DNA from: an uncultured cyanobacterium
Lineage (GTDB): Bacteria; Cyanobacteriota; Cyanobacteriia; Cyanobacteriales; Geitlerinemataceae
DNA: 64,000 bases
Assembly: GCA_937899645.1 (NCBI GenBank)
Contig: CALCCD010000049.1
Location: forward strand, 48,104-112,103
Reading direction: 5' to 3'
Part shown: in pieces, positions 17,564 to 26,441 of the stretch
How positions within the stretch are numbered: the stretch's first letter is position 1
Layout: each line of letters begins with the position of its first letter
The notes under the pieces: generated by a model
The model's input: only the letters and a program-made list of their open reading frames with translations
What the model was told of the DNA's origin: nothing
Database searches by the model: none
Program-made: the position numbers and the translations under genes

Positions 17564-19048
17564 ATGTCCGATCGCGTTCCACCCCAATCGCTCGACTCAT
17601 CGCTCGACCCTTCACTCGCCAGCGGCGACGAACTCGACGCAACGCTCTACAGCTTCAGCGATATCCAGGCCGACCTCAACTACCGCCAAGCGCGCCAGAC
17701 CCTGCGCGACCTCGTGGCGAAACTCGACCTGAGCGATCGCGAGCGCATCGGACTCGAAGCGGAAATTGACGGCCTCGAGCGCACCCTAGAAAAGCTCGAA
17801 AGCGCGACGGTGCAGCTCGCGGTGTTCGGCATGGTCGGGCGCGGCAAGTCGTCGCTGCTCAATGCATTGGTCGGACGATCGATTTTCGAGACCGGCCCGC
17901 TTCACGGTGTGACGCAAGCGACCCAGCGCGTCGAGTGGCGACCGCAGATCGATCTTCAAGACGGCGAAGACGATACGGTTCGCGTGTCGCTGCCGGGATT
18001 GGGGCAGTCGCGCATCGAGCTGGTCGATACGCCCGGTCTGGACGAAATCGACGGGAGCGATCGCGCCGAGCTGGCACAACGCATCGCCCGCCAGTCCGAT
18101 CTGGTGCTGTTCGCGATCTCCGGCGATCTGACTCAGCTTGAATTCGACGCGCTCTCGGATATTCGCGAGGCAGGCAAGCCGATTTTGCTGGTGTTTAACA
18201 AAATCGATCGCTATCCGGAGGCCGATCGCGAGGCGATTTACGCCCAAGTGCGCGATCGTCGCGTGCGCGATCTGCTCTCGCCCGATCGCATCGTCATGAC
18301 TGCCGCCTCGCCGCTGGTTGCCCGCGCCGTCACCCGCGAGGACGGCAGTACCGGCGTCGAGCGACAGCCGGGAACGCCCCAGGTGGACGAACTCAAGCTC
18401 AAGATTCTCGACATCCTGCACCGCGAAGGCAAGTCGCTGGTGGCGCTCAATAGTTTGCTGTTTGCCGACAGCGCTAACGATCGCCTGGTGCGACGCAAAA
18501 TGCAGCTTCGCGATCGCGCTGCCGAAAATACGATCTGGCAGGCGACCTTCGGCAAGTCCCTCGCGATCGCGCTCAATCCCGTGACAGTACTGGATTTGGT
18601 CGGCGCGGCGGCCTTCGATATTACGATGCTGGTCTCGCTATCGCGGCTCTACGGCATCCCACTGACCGAGACCGGCGCGCTGGATTTACTCAAGACGATT
18701 GCCCTGGGGATGGGCGGTATCAGCGCCAGCAGCTTGCTCGCTACGGCGGGGCTGAGCGGTCTAAAGGGCGTTCTGGGCGCGGCGGTTCCGGTGACGGGGG
18801 GACTGTCGATCGGGGGATATCTATCGGTCGCGATCGCCCAGGCCAGCGCGGCGGGCATTGCGACTTACGCGATCGGACGGTCGGCGAAGCGTTACTTCGA
18901 GAACGGCGCATCCTGGGGTGAAGCGGGACCGAAAGTGGCGATCGAGCGCATCATCGACAGCCTCGACGAAGACTCGATTTTGGCGCGAATCAAAGACGAG
19001 CTGCGCGCCAAACTGGGCACTGCGGACGCCGGGGACAGTCCTCGCTAG
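17564..19048 (+). CDS. Membrane-associated GTPase with DUF697-like C-terminus
   Basis: The product has 494 aa. It has a coiled-coil N-terminus (about 30-80). The G domain has the P-loop GMVGRGKSS (89-97), a Thr-rich switch region (GVTQATQRVEW), G3 DTPGLDE, G4 NKIDRYPE and a final TAASP. The C-terminal third has several hydrophobic segments (FGKSLAIALNPVTVLDLVG through YLSVAIAQASAAGIATYAIG), as in the Era-like/DUF697 membrane GTPases widespread in cyanobacteria. Its role is unknown; family members are thought to act in membrane or chloroplast/thylakoid biology, which is inference here. Confidence 0.88.
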   Translation: MSDRVPPQSLDSSLDPSLASGDELDATLYSFSDIQADLNYRQARQTLRDLVAKLDLSDRERIGLEAEIDGLERTLEKLESATVQLAVFGMVGRGKSSLLNALVGRSIFETGPLHGVTQATQRVEWRPQIDLQDGEDDTVRVSLPGLGQSRIELVDTPGLDEIDGSDRAELAQRIARQSDLVLFAISGDLTQLEFDALSDIREAGKPILLVFNKIDRYPEADREAIYAQVRDRRVRDLLSPDRIVMTAASPLVARAVTREDGSTGVERQPGTPQVDELKLKILDILHREGKSLVALNSLLFADSANDRLVRRKMQLRDRAAENTIWQATFGKSLAIALNPVTVLDLVGAAAFDITMLVSLSRLYGIPLTETGALDLLKTIALGMGGISASSLLATAGLSGLKGVLGAAVPVTGGLSIGGYLSVAIAQASAAGIATYAIGRSAKRYFENGASWGEAGPKVAIERIIDSLDEDSILARIKDELRAKLGTADAGDSPR

Positions 19049-19241
19049 CCCTGCCGAGCATCCAGAAGTTGCGGACTTTCCCGAACGATCTGGCCCACGT
19101 TCGCCCGTGCGGTAATTTCGTACGTGTTTACATTCCCAAGATGGCAATCGGGTTATACGATGAGTCGGACTTCTGGCGATCGGGGTGGCGCATTCGTCGA
19201 TCTCCAGGGCAAAGACTTTCAAGCTTGAGAGGCAGATCGCA

Positions 19242-20297
19242 ATGGCGGATAAGGTTAGAGTTGGCGTCGTCGGCGCGTCGGGATACGGCGGTATCCAGCT
19301 CGTACGGCTGTTGCTCGAACACCCCAACGCCGAGGTGACCTATCTCGGCGGTAACAGCAGCGCGGGTCAGAACTACACCGAGCTGTATCCCCATCTGCAA
19401 GATCGCGTCGATCTGACGATCGAGCCCGTCGAAGCCGAGGCGATCGCGGCAAAAACTGACGTGGTCTTCCTGTCGCTGCCCAACAACCTGGCCTACAAAA
19501 TTGCGCCCGCCCTGCTCGACGCGGGTTGTAAAGTTCTCGATCTGTCGGCGGACTTCCGCTTCTTCGATCTCGAGACGTACCGCACCTGGTACGGCACCGA
19601 TCGCGACGATACCGAAGTCGCCAGCAAAGCCGTCTACGGCCTACCGGAGCTGTACCGCGATCGTATCAAAACCGCCTCGCTCGTCGGCTGTCCCGGCTGC
19701 TACCCCACTGCGAGCCTGCTGGCGATCGCGCCGTTGCTCAAGCAGGGTCTGATTCTGCCGGAGACGCTGGTGATCGACGCCAAGTCCGGCACGTCCGGCG
19801 GTGGTCGTCAGGCGAAAGTGCCGATGCTGCTGGCCGAAGCGTCCGGCTCGTTCGGTGCGTACGGCGTCGCCGGTCGCCACCGCCACACCCCGGAAATCGA
19901 GCAAATCTGCTCGGATCTGGCCGGTAGCGAAGTGCTGGTGCAGTTTACGCCCCACCTCGTACCGATGGTGCGCGGTATCCTCTCGACGGTGTACGCAACG
20001 CTGCGCGATCCGGGTCTGGTGAGTGAAGATCTGGCGACGATTTACAGCGCCTTTTATCGCAACTCGCCGTGGGTGTGCGTTCTGCCCGCCGGGACGTATC
20101 CGCAGACGAAGTGGGCGTGCGGCTCGAATGCCGATTACATCAGCGTCGAGGTGGATTCGCGCACGGGTCGGGTAATCGTGCTGTCGGCGATCGACAACTT
20201 GCTCAAGGGTCAGGCCGGTCAGGCGGTGCAGTGCATGAACTTGATGTGCGGCTTCGATGAAACCGAGGGGCTGCCGTCGTTGGGCTTCTATCCCTAA
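19242..20297 (+). CDS. argC: N-acetyl-gamma-glutamyl-phosphate reductase
   Basis: The product (351 aa) catalyses the third step of arginine synthesis, NADPH reduction of N-acetylglutamyl phosphate to the semialdehyde. ATG 19242 is chosen because the NADP-binding motif [17 protein letters not shown] follows directly; the frame is open upstream but not family-like. The catalytic Cys153 is in [12 protein letters not shown]. The substrate-binding [11 protein letters not shown] block and the [10 protein letters not shown] strand are also present. The length fits the family. No other arg gene is adjacent, normal for cyanobacteria. Confidence 0.96.
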   Translation: MADKVRVGVVGASGYGGIQLVRLLLEHPNAEVTYLGGNSSAGQNYTELYPHLQDRVDLTIEPVEAEAIAAKTDVVFLSLPNNLAYKIAPALLDAGCKVLDLSADFRFFDLETYRTWYGTDRDDTEVASKAVYGLPELYRDRIKTASLVGCPGCYPTASLLAIAPLLKQGLILPETLVIDAKSGTSGGGRQAKVPMLLAEASGSFGAYGVAGRHRHTPEIEQICSDLAGSEVLVQFTPHLVPMVRGILSTVYATLRDPGLVSEDLATIYSAFYRNSPWVCVLPAGTYPQTKWACGSNADYISVEVDSRTGRVIVLSAIDNLLKGQAGQAVQCMNLMCGFDETEGLPSLGFYP

Positions 20298-20316
20298 ACC
20301 CGTAATCGCAAATACC

Positions 20317-20426
20317 GTTCCCGCGCTCTGCGTGGGCAACGCAAGCCCTAGACGCTCTGCGTCGCGAGCGTGGACGGGACGCAGAGCGTCCGCAGAGGCA
20401 TTCCTACGCAGAGCGCAGGAACGATA
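20317..20426. repeat. Compound ACGCAGAGCGT repeat, copy 3
   Basis: The element has inverted outer parts (GTTCCCGCGCTCTGCGTGGG at 20317 and CCTACGCAGAGCGCAGGAACG ending near 20424) around an inner CTAGACGCTCTGCGTCG and GGGACGCAGAGCGTCCGC. Several nested hairpins are possible. It fills the spacer between argC and the retropepsin operon. Confidence 0.8.
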
Positions 20427-20524
20427 CTCGTCAGATTTTTTGGACGAGTCCGACTTCTGGGTTTGCTAGAGTGGAATTAAGTATTTCGTATCGTTAAGAC
20501 CGTGAAAGCGGGTCGAATGCAGCC

Positions 20525-21148
20525 GTGAACCAGATGCCAGCACGCCGGATCGCCAAAAAACTCACAGCCCTCGCGATCGGGCTGAGTGCAATTGCCGCCC
20601 CCACCGCCGCGATCGCCCAAGAATACGCCGGATGCTTCTGGATCGACGATCGCGGCAAACGCATCGACCTGAGCGAATTTTGCCCGCAGCCGCTTCCCGA
20701 CGCTGAAGGCACTGCCGCCGCTCCCAACTCCCCGATGGGCTTGCCGCCGATCGCTAGCGATAGCAGCAGCAACACGATCGTCGTGCCGATCGTCCGTCGC
20801 GATGCCGGAATTCCCGTCGTTTCCGTGCTGTTCGACGGTCAGCCCTACGACATGCTGCTCGACACCGGCGCGAGCGTTGTCGTCCTGCCCGGACGGGTTG
20901 CGCGCGAGCTGGGGATTCAGGCGACCGGCTCGATGCTCGTCAGCACCGCCAGCGCGGCTCGCGTCGAGTTCGGCGTCTCGCAGGTAGCGAGCGTGCAGCT
21001 CGGTTCGCTGGTGATGAATGATCTCGACGTGGCGATCGCCGGGGACAACGCCCTCGATATCGGTCTGCTCGGCCAGAATTTCTACAGCGACTACGACCTG
21101 ACCGTGCGCCAAGACACGATCGAGCTGACGCGCCGTACGGGGATGTAG
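20525..21148 (+). CDS. Secreted retropepsin-like aspartic protease
   Basis: The product has 207 aa from GTG 20525 (ATG 20534 is an alternative). A signal peptide ends near AAIAQ. The mature part has one retropepsin fold: DMLLDTGASVVVLP with catalytic Asp113, GDNALDIGLLGQNFYSDYDL with the family's downstream ILGxxF-like block. Such proteins are active as dimers. It is the first gene of a tight operon: its stop is 6 bp before the HlyD-type gene. The substrate is unknown. Confidence 0.85.
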   Translation: MNQMPARRIAKKLTALAIGLSAIAAPTAAIAQEYAGCFWIDDRGKRIDLSEFCPQPLPDAEGTAAAPNSPMGLPPIASDSSSNTIVVPIVRRDAGIPVVSVLFDGQPYDMLLDTGASVVVLPGRVARELGIQATGSMLVSTASAARVEFGVSQVASVQLGSLVMNDLDVAIAGDNALDIGLLGQNFYSDYDLTVRQDTIELTRRTGM

Positions 21149-21154
21149 CGTCCG

Positions 21155-22717
21155 ATGGTGGCATTCGTGCGCGGAATGCGGGAACGCTGGCAGGCGACGC
21201 CGACGCCGCGACGCTGGATTATCGGCGCGGTGGCTGTGGGCTGCGTCGTTGCGGTCGGGGTTGCGCGCAACTTCTCCGGTCGGGGCAGCGTGCAAGTCGA
21301 CGAACTCGAAGCGCTGACCGTGGTGGCAGATGTGGCGGACATCACCGTGCAGGTGGAGACCACCGGCGAAGTGCAGCCGATCGAGCGAGTTAACCTGAGT
21401 CCGAAGACCCAAGGACGCCTCGATCGCATCTTCGTCGAGCAGGGCGATCGCGTCGAGCAAGGCCAAGTCATCGCCGAGATGGAAAACCGCGAGCTGGTGG
21501 CGCAGTACGATCGCGCCGTTGCCAGCCTGGAGCGCGCCCGCGCTGGTCTGCGCGAACTGCAAAACGGCACGCGCCCGGAAGAACTCGCCCAGGGCCGCGC
21601 CCGCGTCGATCGCGCCACCGCCAACCGCGATCGTGCCACCGCCGCCCTCGACGAACTGCTCGCCGGAAGCCGCCGCGAAGACCTGCGTGAAGCCGAAGCC
21701 GCCCTGACCCGCAGCGAAAGTGCCGTGGTCGAAGCCGAGTCGCGCCTGTCGCTGGCCGAGATCGACCTAGAACGCGATCGTCAGCTCGAAGCCGACGGCG
21801 CGATCTCCCGCCGCGAACTCGACACCAGCCTCGACGAACTGCGCCGCGCCCAGGCCGGACTCGACAGCACGATCGCCGCCCGCAGCGAAGCTCGTCAGCG
21901 CCGCGATCGCCTTGCCAACGGTGCGCGACCGGAAGAGGTCGATCGCGCCGAAGCCGACCTCGACGCCGCCGAAGCCGACTTGGCCGAAGCCCGCCAGCAG
22001 CTCGCCCAACTCAAAAATGGCGCGCGCCCGGAAGAGGTCGATCGCGCCGAAGCCGACGTTCTCGACGCCCAGGGCAACGTGGACTTCTATGCCGCTCAGC
22101 TCGACGACACCAAGGTGCGCGCGCCCTTCTCCGGTGTTGTCGTCCAGCGCTACGCCGATCCCGGCGCGTTCGTGACGCCCGCCACTTCTGCCTCGACGGC
22201 CAGCTCTGCCACCTCGACCTCGATCGTCGCCCTGGCGCGTGGTCTGGAGATCCTGGCGAAAGTCCCCGAAGTGGATATCGATCGCATTTACCGAGGCCAA
22301 GCGGTCGAAGTCGTCGCCGATGCCCACCCCGACGATCGCTTTGAGGCGGAGGTAAAACTGATCGCACCCGAGGCCGTCCGCGAGCAGAACGTGACGCTAT
22401 TTCAGGTGCGGCTGGAAATCCTCAGCGGCCTGGAGCGGCTGCAATCCGGAATGAATGCCGACCTGACGTTCCAAAGCGATCGCCTCGAGGACGTCCTGGT
22501 GGTTCCCACCGTGGCGGTCGTCACCGATCGCGGCCAGTCCGGCGTTTTGGTTCCCGACGCGCGCGGCCGCGCCAAATTCCGCCCGGTGACGGTCGGCCCT
22601 AGCGTCGGCAGCCAGGTGCAGGTACTCGATGGGCTCGATGCGGGCGAGCGCGTCTTTATCGGCCTGCCGGAAGGGCAAGATCTCGATGATATCCTCGGCG
22701 GGCTCGATGACGACTAG
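21155..22717 (+). CDS. HlyD/RND-type periplasmic adaptor with repeated hairpin
   Basis: The product has 520 aa. One N-terminal membrane anchor (about 22-40) precedes a barrel-sandwich half (VETTGEVQPIERVNLSPKTQ), then an unusually long coiled-coil hairpin (about 110-330), the second lipoyl half (TKVRAPFSGVVVQRYADPGA), and a beta-barrel domain (EILAKVPEVDIDRI). The hairpin contains repeated NG(T/A)RPEE units, two of them (NGARPEEVDRAEADL/V) nearly identical. Such adaptors link inner-membrane ABC or RND pumps to outer-membrane channels. No pump gene is in the operon, so the partner is elsewhere. Confidence 0.9.
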   Translation: MVAFVRGMRERWQATPTPRRWIIGAVAVGCVVAVGVARNFSGRGSVQVDELEALTVVADVADITVQVETTGEVQPIERVNLSPKTQGRLDRIFVEQGDRVEQGQVIAEMENRELVAQYDRAVASLERARAGLRELQNGTRPEELAQGRARVDRATANRDRATAALDELLAGSRREDLREAEAALTRSESAVVEAESRLSLAEIDLERDRQLEADGAISRRELDTSLDELRRAQAGLDSTIAARSEARQRRDRLANGARPEEVDRAEADLDAAEADLAEARQQLAQLKNGARPEEVDRAEADVLDAQGNVDFYAAQLDDTKVRAPFSGVVVQRYADPGAFVTPATSASTASSATSTSIVALARGLEILAKVPEVDIDRIYRGQAVEVVADAHPDDRFEAEVKLIAPEAVREQNVTLFQVRLEILSGLERLQSGMNADLTFQSDRLEDVLVVPTVAVVTDRGQSGVLVPDARGRAKFRPVTVGPSVGSQVQVLDGLDAGERVFIGLPEGQDLDDILGGLDDD

Positions 22718-22724
22718 CGCTCGA

Positions 22725-23303
22725 ATGTCAGATGACGGCTACGTTATCGTCTGTCCGGGCTTCCACGCGCCGGAGCTAACCGATCGCGCGATCGCTGCTC
22801 TCGATTTGCCCCTAACCCTAAACGTTATTGCGATCCCCGAGCGTATCTGGCCGTCCGATCCCGTTGGAATCGCGGGCTACCTCGAGACGCAGATCCCGCC
22901 GGAGTGCCGCACGAGCCCCGTCAGCTTTCTCGCCTTCAGCGCCGGAACCGTCGGTGCGCTCGGAGCCGCCCTGCTTTGGCGATCGCCGATCCGTACGATC
23001 GTTCTCTGCGACGGCTGGGGCGTACCGGTGCTGCCGCTACTGGAAGGTCGATCGCCCGCACCCATATCTGCACCGACATCTGCACCGACAGTCCACCGCC
23101 TCAGCCACGATCGCTGGACGCACGACACCTGGGGGCGAATGGGAATCGCCACCCCCAGCTTCTGTGCCGAGCCTGCCGTCGAGCATCTCGAACTCTGGGG
23201 CGAGGTCGATCGCGTTACCGGCCACGCCTTCGATCTCGCAGGCTGCCCAACGGGCGAAACCACCGCCAAAGACTACATTCGCCGGAGCCTCGGCCTCGGT
23301 TAG
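22725..23303 (+). CDS. Alpha/beta-hydrolase-like protein
   Basis: The product has 192 aa from ATG 22725, seven bases after the adaptor stop. It begins GYVIVCPGFHAPELTD and has a nucleophile-elbow-like FLAFSAGTVGALGAALLW (Ser in AFSAG) and a strand IRTIVLCDGWGVP. It lacks obvious later catalytic Asp/His in the usual spacing, though HDRWTHDTWG could contribute His. It is probably a cyanobacteria-specific hydrolase-fold protein with unknown substrate. It is the third gene of the 20525-23303 operon. Confidence 0.65.
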   Translation: MSDDGYVIVCPGFHAPELTDRAIAALDLPLTLNVIAIPERIWPSDPVGIAGYLETQIPPECRTSPVSFLAFSAGTVGALGAALLWRSPIRTIVLCDGWGVPVLPLLEGRSPAPISAPTSAPTVHRLSHDRWTHDTWGRMGIATPSFCAEPAVEHLELWGEVDRVTGHAFDLAGCPTGETTAKDYIRRSLGLG

Positions 23304-23362
23304 GCAGAGATTCCGGCGAATTAATAGAGCATTGCGGGGAAACTACTGCTCGGGTTGTCGCG

Positions 23363-23380
23363 AAAACCCGGTTTCTGGAG
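23363..23380. repeat. AAACCCGGTTTCT dispersed repeat, copy 1
   Basis: The sequence AAAACCCGGTTTCTGGAG lies between two convergent genes. Related motifs are at 42784-42850 and 45066-45140. GAAACCGGGTTTCT-type repeats are widespread in cyanobacteria. Confidence 0.6.
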
Positions 23381-23401
23381 AAGCTGTGGCGATATTGGAT
23401 G

Positions 23402-23872
23402 CTAGGCCAGCGCCAGCGACTCAGTCGTCTCGCGGTCGGTCTCGGTTTGCGGTGTTATCGTCGCGAATACCTCGCAAGCATTGTTCGGGCTCTCGTGCAG
23501 CTTGATGCGTTGGAGCGCCACGCCGATACTCGGCAGCTCGGCTTGCAGGATGTTGCGGATGTGCAGTGCGATATTCTCCGCTGTCGGCACCGTCGTCGCG
23601 AAATGCTCGATATCTTTGTTGAGGAAGCGGTGGTCGAACAGATCGATTACGCGAACGCGCAGCAGATCGTTCAGCACACCGAGATCGACGATCGTCCCGA
23701 CGCGATCGTCGACTTCGCCCGTCACCGTCACCTCCAGCTTGTAGTCGTGACCGTGGCCGTTGGGGCGCGCGCACTTGCCATAGACTTTACTGTTCGTGGC
23801 GGGGTCGAGGTCGGGACGCGCGAGGCGGTGGGCGGCGCTGAAGTTCATCGTCACGGTCAGGCTTGCATGCAT
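23402..23872 (-). CDS. queD: 6-carboxytetrahydropterin synthase / 6-pyruvoyl-THP synthase family
   Basis: The product has 156 aa; ATG 23872 is chosen since MNFSAAHRL follows within ten residues. It converts dihydroneopterin triphosphate into the 6-carboxy product for queuosine (or a pterin). Zinc ligands are the His in FSAAHRL and the pair in GHGHDY. A Cys lies in YGKCARPNGHGH, at the catalytic position. The family block TAENIALHIRNIL and the HESPNNACE end with the conserved Glu are present. It is monocistronic and convergent with the upstream hydrolase gene. Confidence 0.92.
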   Translation of the reverse strand: MHASLTVTMNFSAAHRLARPDLDPATNSKVYGKCARPNGHGHDYKLEVTVTGEVDDRVGTIVDLGVLNDLLRVRVIDLFDHRFLNKDIEHFATTVPTAENIALHIRNILQAELPSIGVALQRIKLHESPNNACEVFATITPQTETDRETTESLALA

Positions 23873-24207
23873 GGCTAAGCGAGGGAATCTCGTCAACGAG
23901 ATGGCGAATGTCTGTAACAAAATCTTTCAAAAATTATACCGCGCGACTCGAGACTCCAGAGCGGCCCGCCACAGAAACACTCGAGCTTTGTCTTATTTCC
24001 TGTTACGCTCGGCACTACTACACGTTCGAGAACCGGAAAAGACGAATTCACCTCGATCTAACAGTCCGACTCAGCCGTCAAGAAAGGTGGAGATACGACT
24101 CTGAAGATTGAATTCGCCCCCAATGTAGAGGGTCTGAGCAACTGCTTCGATGGCTACCAATGACACCAGAACTGCGAAAATCCTAGAAACGAGAATTTGC
24201 GGCGCGA
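23873..24207. other. Intergenic, no convincing gene
   Basis: This 335-bp spacer is less GC-rich than its surroundings. Open frames on both strands are short and without family features. It must carry the queD promoter (minus strand) and the 3' end signals of the kinase gene, but no site was assigned. Confidence 0.5.
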
Positions 24208-26367
24208 CTACAGCTCCAGCCGCCAGCGCGAAATCGCCCCCAGCCGATCGCCGCCGAATAGCGCCGACCCGTCTGGCGAAAACGTCATCGTCGTAATGTC
24301 GCGCGCCAGCACCGACTGGACGATCTGGTTGCGCTCCACCGACCACAGTTCGATCGTGTCTGACTTGGCGGGCTGCGATACCGCTAGGTAGCGCCCGTCC
24401 GGACTCAACGCGATCGCGATCGGCGCGTCCGGCTCTAGATCGAGCGTCGCCAGAGTGTCGCCCGTCTCGAGATCCCAAATCGCGATCGCCTCGCCGAGAG
24501 TCGCCAGTCGCCGCCCGTCGGCGCTAAAGCTGGCCTGCCGCACGGTGGCGGTGTCGATCGCCCGGTACACCGCGATCGACGGGTCGAGCTGCCACACTGT
24601 CGCGCCGAGGCTGGGCGCTTGGCCGAACGCCAGCATTCCCTGGGCGTCGGTGACGATCGCTTGGAGGCCGGCGGCAAGGCTACGCTTATTGGTTTGCTTG
24701 AGCCGCTCGGTCTCCCAGTCCACCAGTTCGCGATCGGTCGCGCCCACCAGCCGCCGCCCGTCGGTCGAAAAGCTCAGCGCCTTGACGGTGGCCGGGCTCG
24801 TGCCGATCGGTTCGTCGTAAAGCCGGTCGTCGCTCGTGCCGTTCCAGACGCGGACGATGCCGTTGTCGCTGCTGCTCGCAAAGCGACCGTCTGTCGGCGC
24901 AACGGCAATCGCGGTGACGGGCGCAGTGTGGCCGTAGTAGCGATCGGTCAGCGCCAGGATCGGCTCGTCGGTTGCGCTGGCTTCGCGGGCGGTGTCGGCC
25001 ACCGGTGTCGGGGCAATATTCGGGATGGCGATCGCGGGCGATCGCGACAGCTCGGCGCGTCGCTCGGCATACTGGATGCCGTACACGGCCGCAAACACCG
25101 CTACCACGATCGCCACCCCTGCCAGCATATCGAAGCGGTAGCGCCAGAGGTCGGTCCACAGCGCGATCGGGGGCGTGTAGGGCTGCGGGGCGATTCTGCC
25201 GGTGGTGGCAGGCGGCGTCGGGGCGGTGGTGGTGCGGGGAGATCGCACCGGACGTGCAAAGGCGATCGTCCGGGCGGCAGGCGACGAGGCCACCACGCGA
25301 GCGCGGCGCTTCGGTTTGGGTTTATCTTTCCAGCGCTGGGCGTCGGCGATCTTTTGCGGGAAAGGATCGCGCCCGCCCAGCTTTTGGGTACGGACGCACC
25401 AAGGGCAGCGATCGAGGCTGTCGTCGTAGCGGTGTTGGGTGTTGCGATCGCAGGTGACGAGGTGATTTTCGGCGTCGTCAAGGGCGTGAATCCAGGTTTG
25501 GGCGTCGGGGCGGGCATCGGGCTGGGGGGCGTCGAAGCAGCGTACGAACAGGCGCTGTAGACGCGGCGCGATGCTAGCAAAATCCGGCGCGATCGGCGTC
25601 GGTTCGTAGGGCACGCGCTGGCGGCGGCTGTAGAGAAAATGCCCGGCGGCGATGCGCTCGGCGATGCTCGGCGGGTCGCCTTCGCCCCGAAACACCCCGG
25701 CAAACGGGTGCGTGCCTTCCATCAATAATTGAAAAATCGCCACCGCCAGCCCAAAGCAATCCTGGGCGGGCGTGCGCGTCACTTCTCGCAGCGACTGGCC
25801 CTGTAGTTCCGGTGGCGTAAATTCGGGCTTGCCCACCGGGCAGCGGTAAGTGGCTTGGCGCGATCGGTCGTAAATCTGGAACGAGTCGGTGTCTACCAGC
25901 GACACCAGGGCGCGACTGTTGACGAGAATATTCGACTCGTTAACATCGCCGACTACGTGGCCGCTGGCGTGCAGGCTGGCAAAAGCGGCGGCCAGGTTGC
26001 GAGCGGTGCGGTGGAGATAAAGGTAGTTAAAGAGCGGGACGCGATCGCGTCGGTTCTTCGGCGTCCAGACCGTATGCAGCGGCAGCATATCCCGAACGCG
26101 CGGCATCAAAAAGCCCACCGCCTGCCGATTCTGCCAAAGCAGATCCCCCGGCCACGCGATCGACACGTGCCCCAGGCTCTCGGTTGGGTCGGTGGGCGGG
26201 TCGGCCACCATCGCCACTAGCTTCAGCGCCATCTCCCGCGTCGGCTTGTGGTAAATCTTAGCGACGCAGTCCGTACCGAGCACATCAAATACGACACCCT
26301 CGCCGCCGTCGCCGATGCGCGGGCCGAGGGTGATGTGCTGTCCGTTGCTGTGGCGCTGGAGTTTCAC
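24208..26367 (-). CDS. Kinase-like protein with zinc finger, membrane helix and WD40 domain
   Basis: The product has 719 aa. The N-terminal kinase fold has a glycine loop (RIGDGGEGVVFDVL), Lys37, catalytic-loop GDVNESNILV with Asp141 and Asn146, and VDTDSFQI in place of DFG. This GDVN...DTDSF variant is typical of the YegI/TerY-P-associated kinases. Two Cys pairs (LVTCDRN and DRCPWC, about 314-335) form a likely zinc knuckle. A Pro/Arg-rich linker and one membrane helix (about 415-435) follow. The rest is a WD40 beta-propeller with motifs such as HTAPVTAIAVAPTDGRFASS. No PP2C or VWA gene, the usual partners, is adjacent. Confidence 0.85.
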   Translation of the reverse strand: MKLQRHSNGQHITLGPRIGDGGEGVVFDVLGTDCVAKIYHKPTREMALKLVAMVADPPTDPTESLGHVSIAWPGDLLWQNRQAVGFLMPRVRDMLPLHTVWTPKNRRDRVPLFNYLYLHRTARNLAAAFASLHASGHVVGDVNESNILVNSRALVSLVDTDSFQIYDRSRQATYRCPVGKPEFTPPELQGQSLREVTRTPAQDCFGLAVAIFQLLMEGTHPFAGVFRGEGDPPSIAERIAAGHFLYSRRQRVPYEPTPIAPDFASIAPRLQRLFVRCFDAPQPDARPDAQTWIHALDDAENHLVTCDRNTQHRYDDSLDRCPWCVRTQKLGGRDPFPQKIADAQRWKDKPKPKRRARVVASSPAARTIAFARPVRSPRTTTAPTPPATTGRIAPQPYTPPIALWTDLWRYRFDMLAGVAIVVAVFAAVYGIQYAERRAELSRSPAIAIPNIAPTPVADTAREASATDEPILALTDRYYGHTAPVTAIAVAPTDGRFASSSDNGIVRVWNGTSDDRLYDEPIGTSPATVKALSFSTDGRRLVGATDRELVDWETERLKQTNKRSLAAGLQAIVTDAQGMLAFGQAPSLGATVWQLDPSIAVYRAIDTATVRQASFSADGRRLATLGEAIAIWDLETGDTLATLDLEPDAPIAIALSPDGRYLAVSQPAKSDTIELWSVERNQIVQSVLARDITTMTFSPDGSALFGGDRLGAISRWRLEL

Positions 26368-26441
26368 GGATGGGCCGAGTGCGGGCGGTGTGCGGGCGTG
26401 CAGCTTTTAGCTTACACAACCCGCGACCTCGCGATTCGGAA

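Noticed and set aside
20477..21562. 361-codon minus-strand frame opposite the retropepsin and adaptor genes
   Set aside because: It crosses two well-supported genes and shows no domain.
23863..24111. 82-codon plus-strand frame after queD
   Set aside because: No family character, and it overlaps the start of queD on the other strand.
24071..24200. Hydrophobic minus-strand tail reading VSLVAIEAVAQTLYIGG downstream of the kinase-WD40 gene
   Set aside because: It has no own start codon with a ribosome binding site and lies out of frame with the kinase gene.
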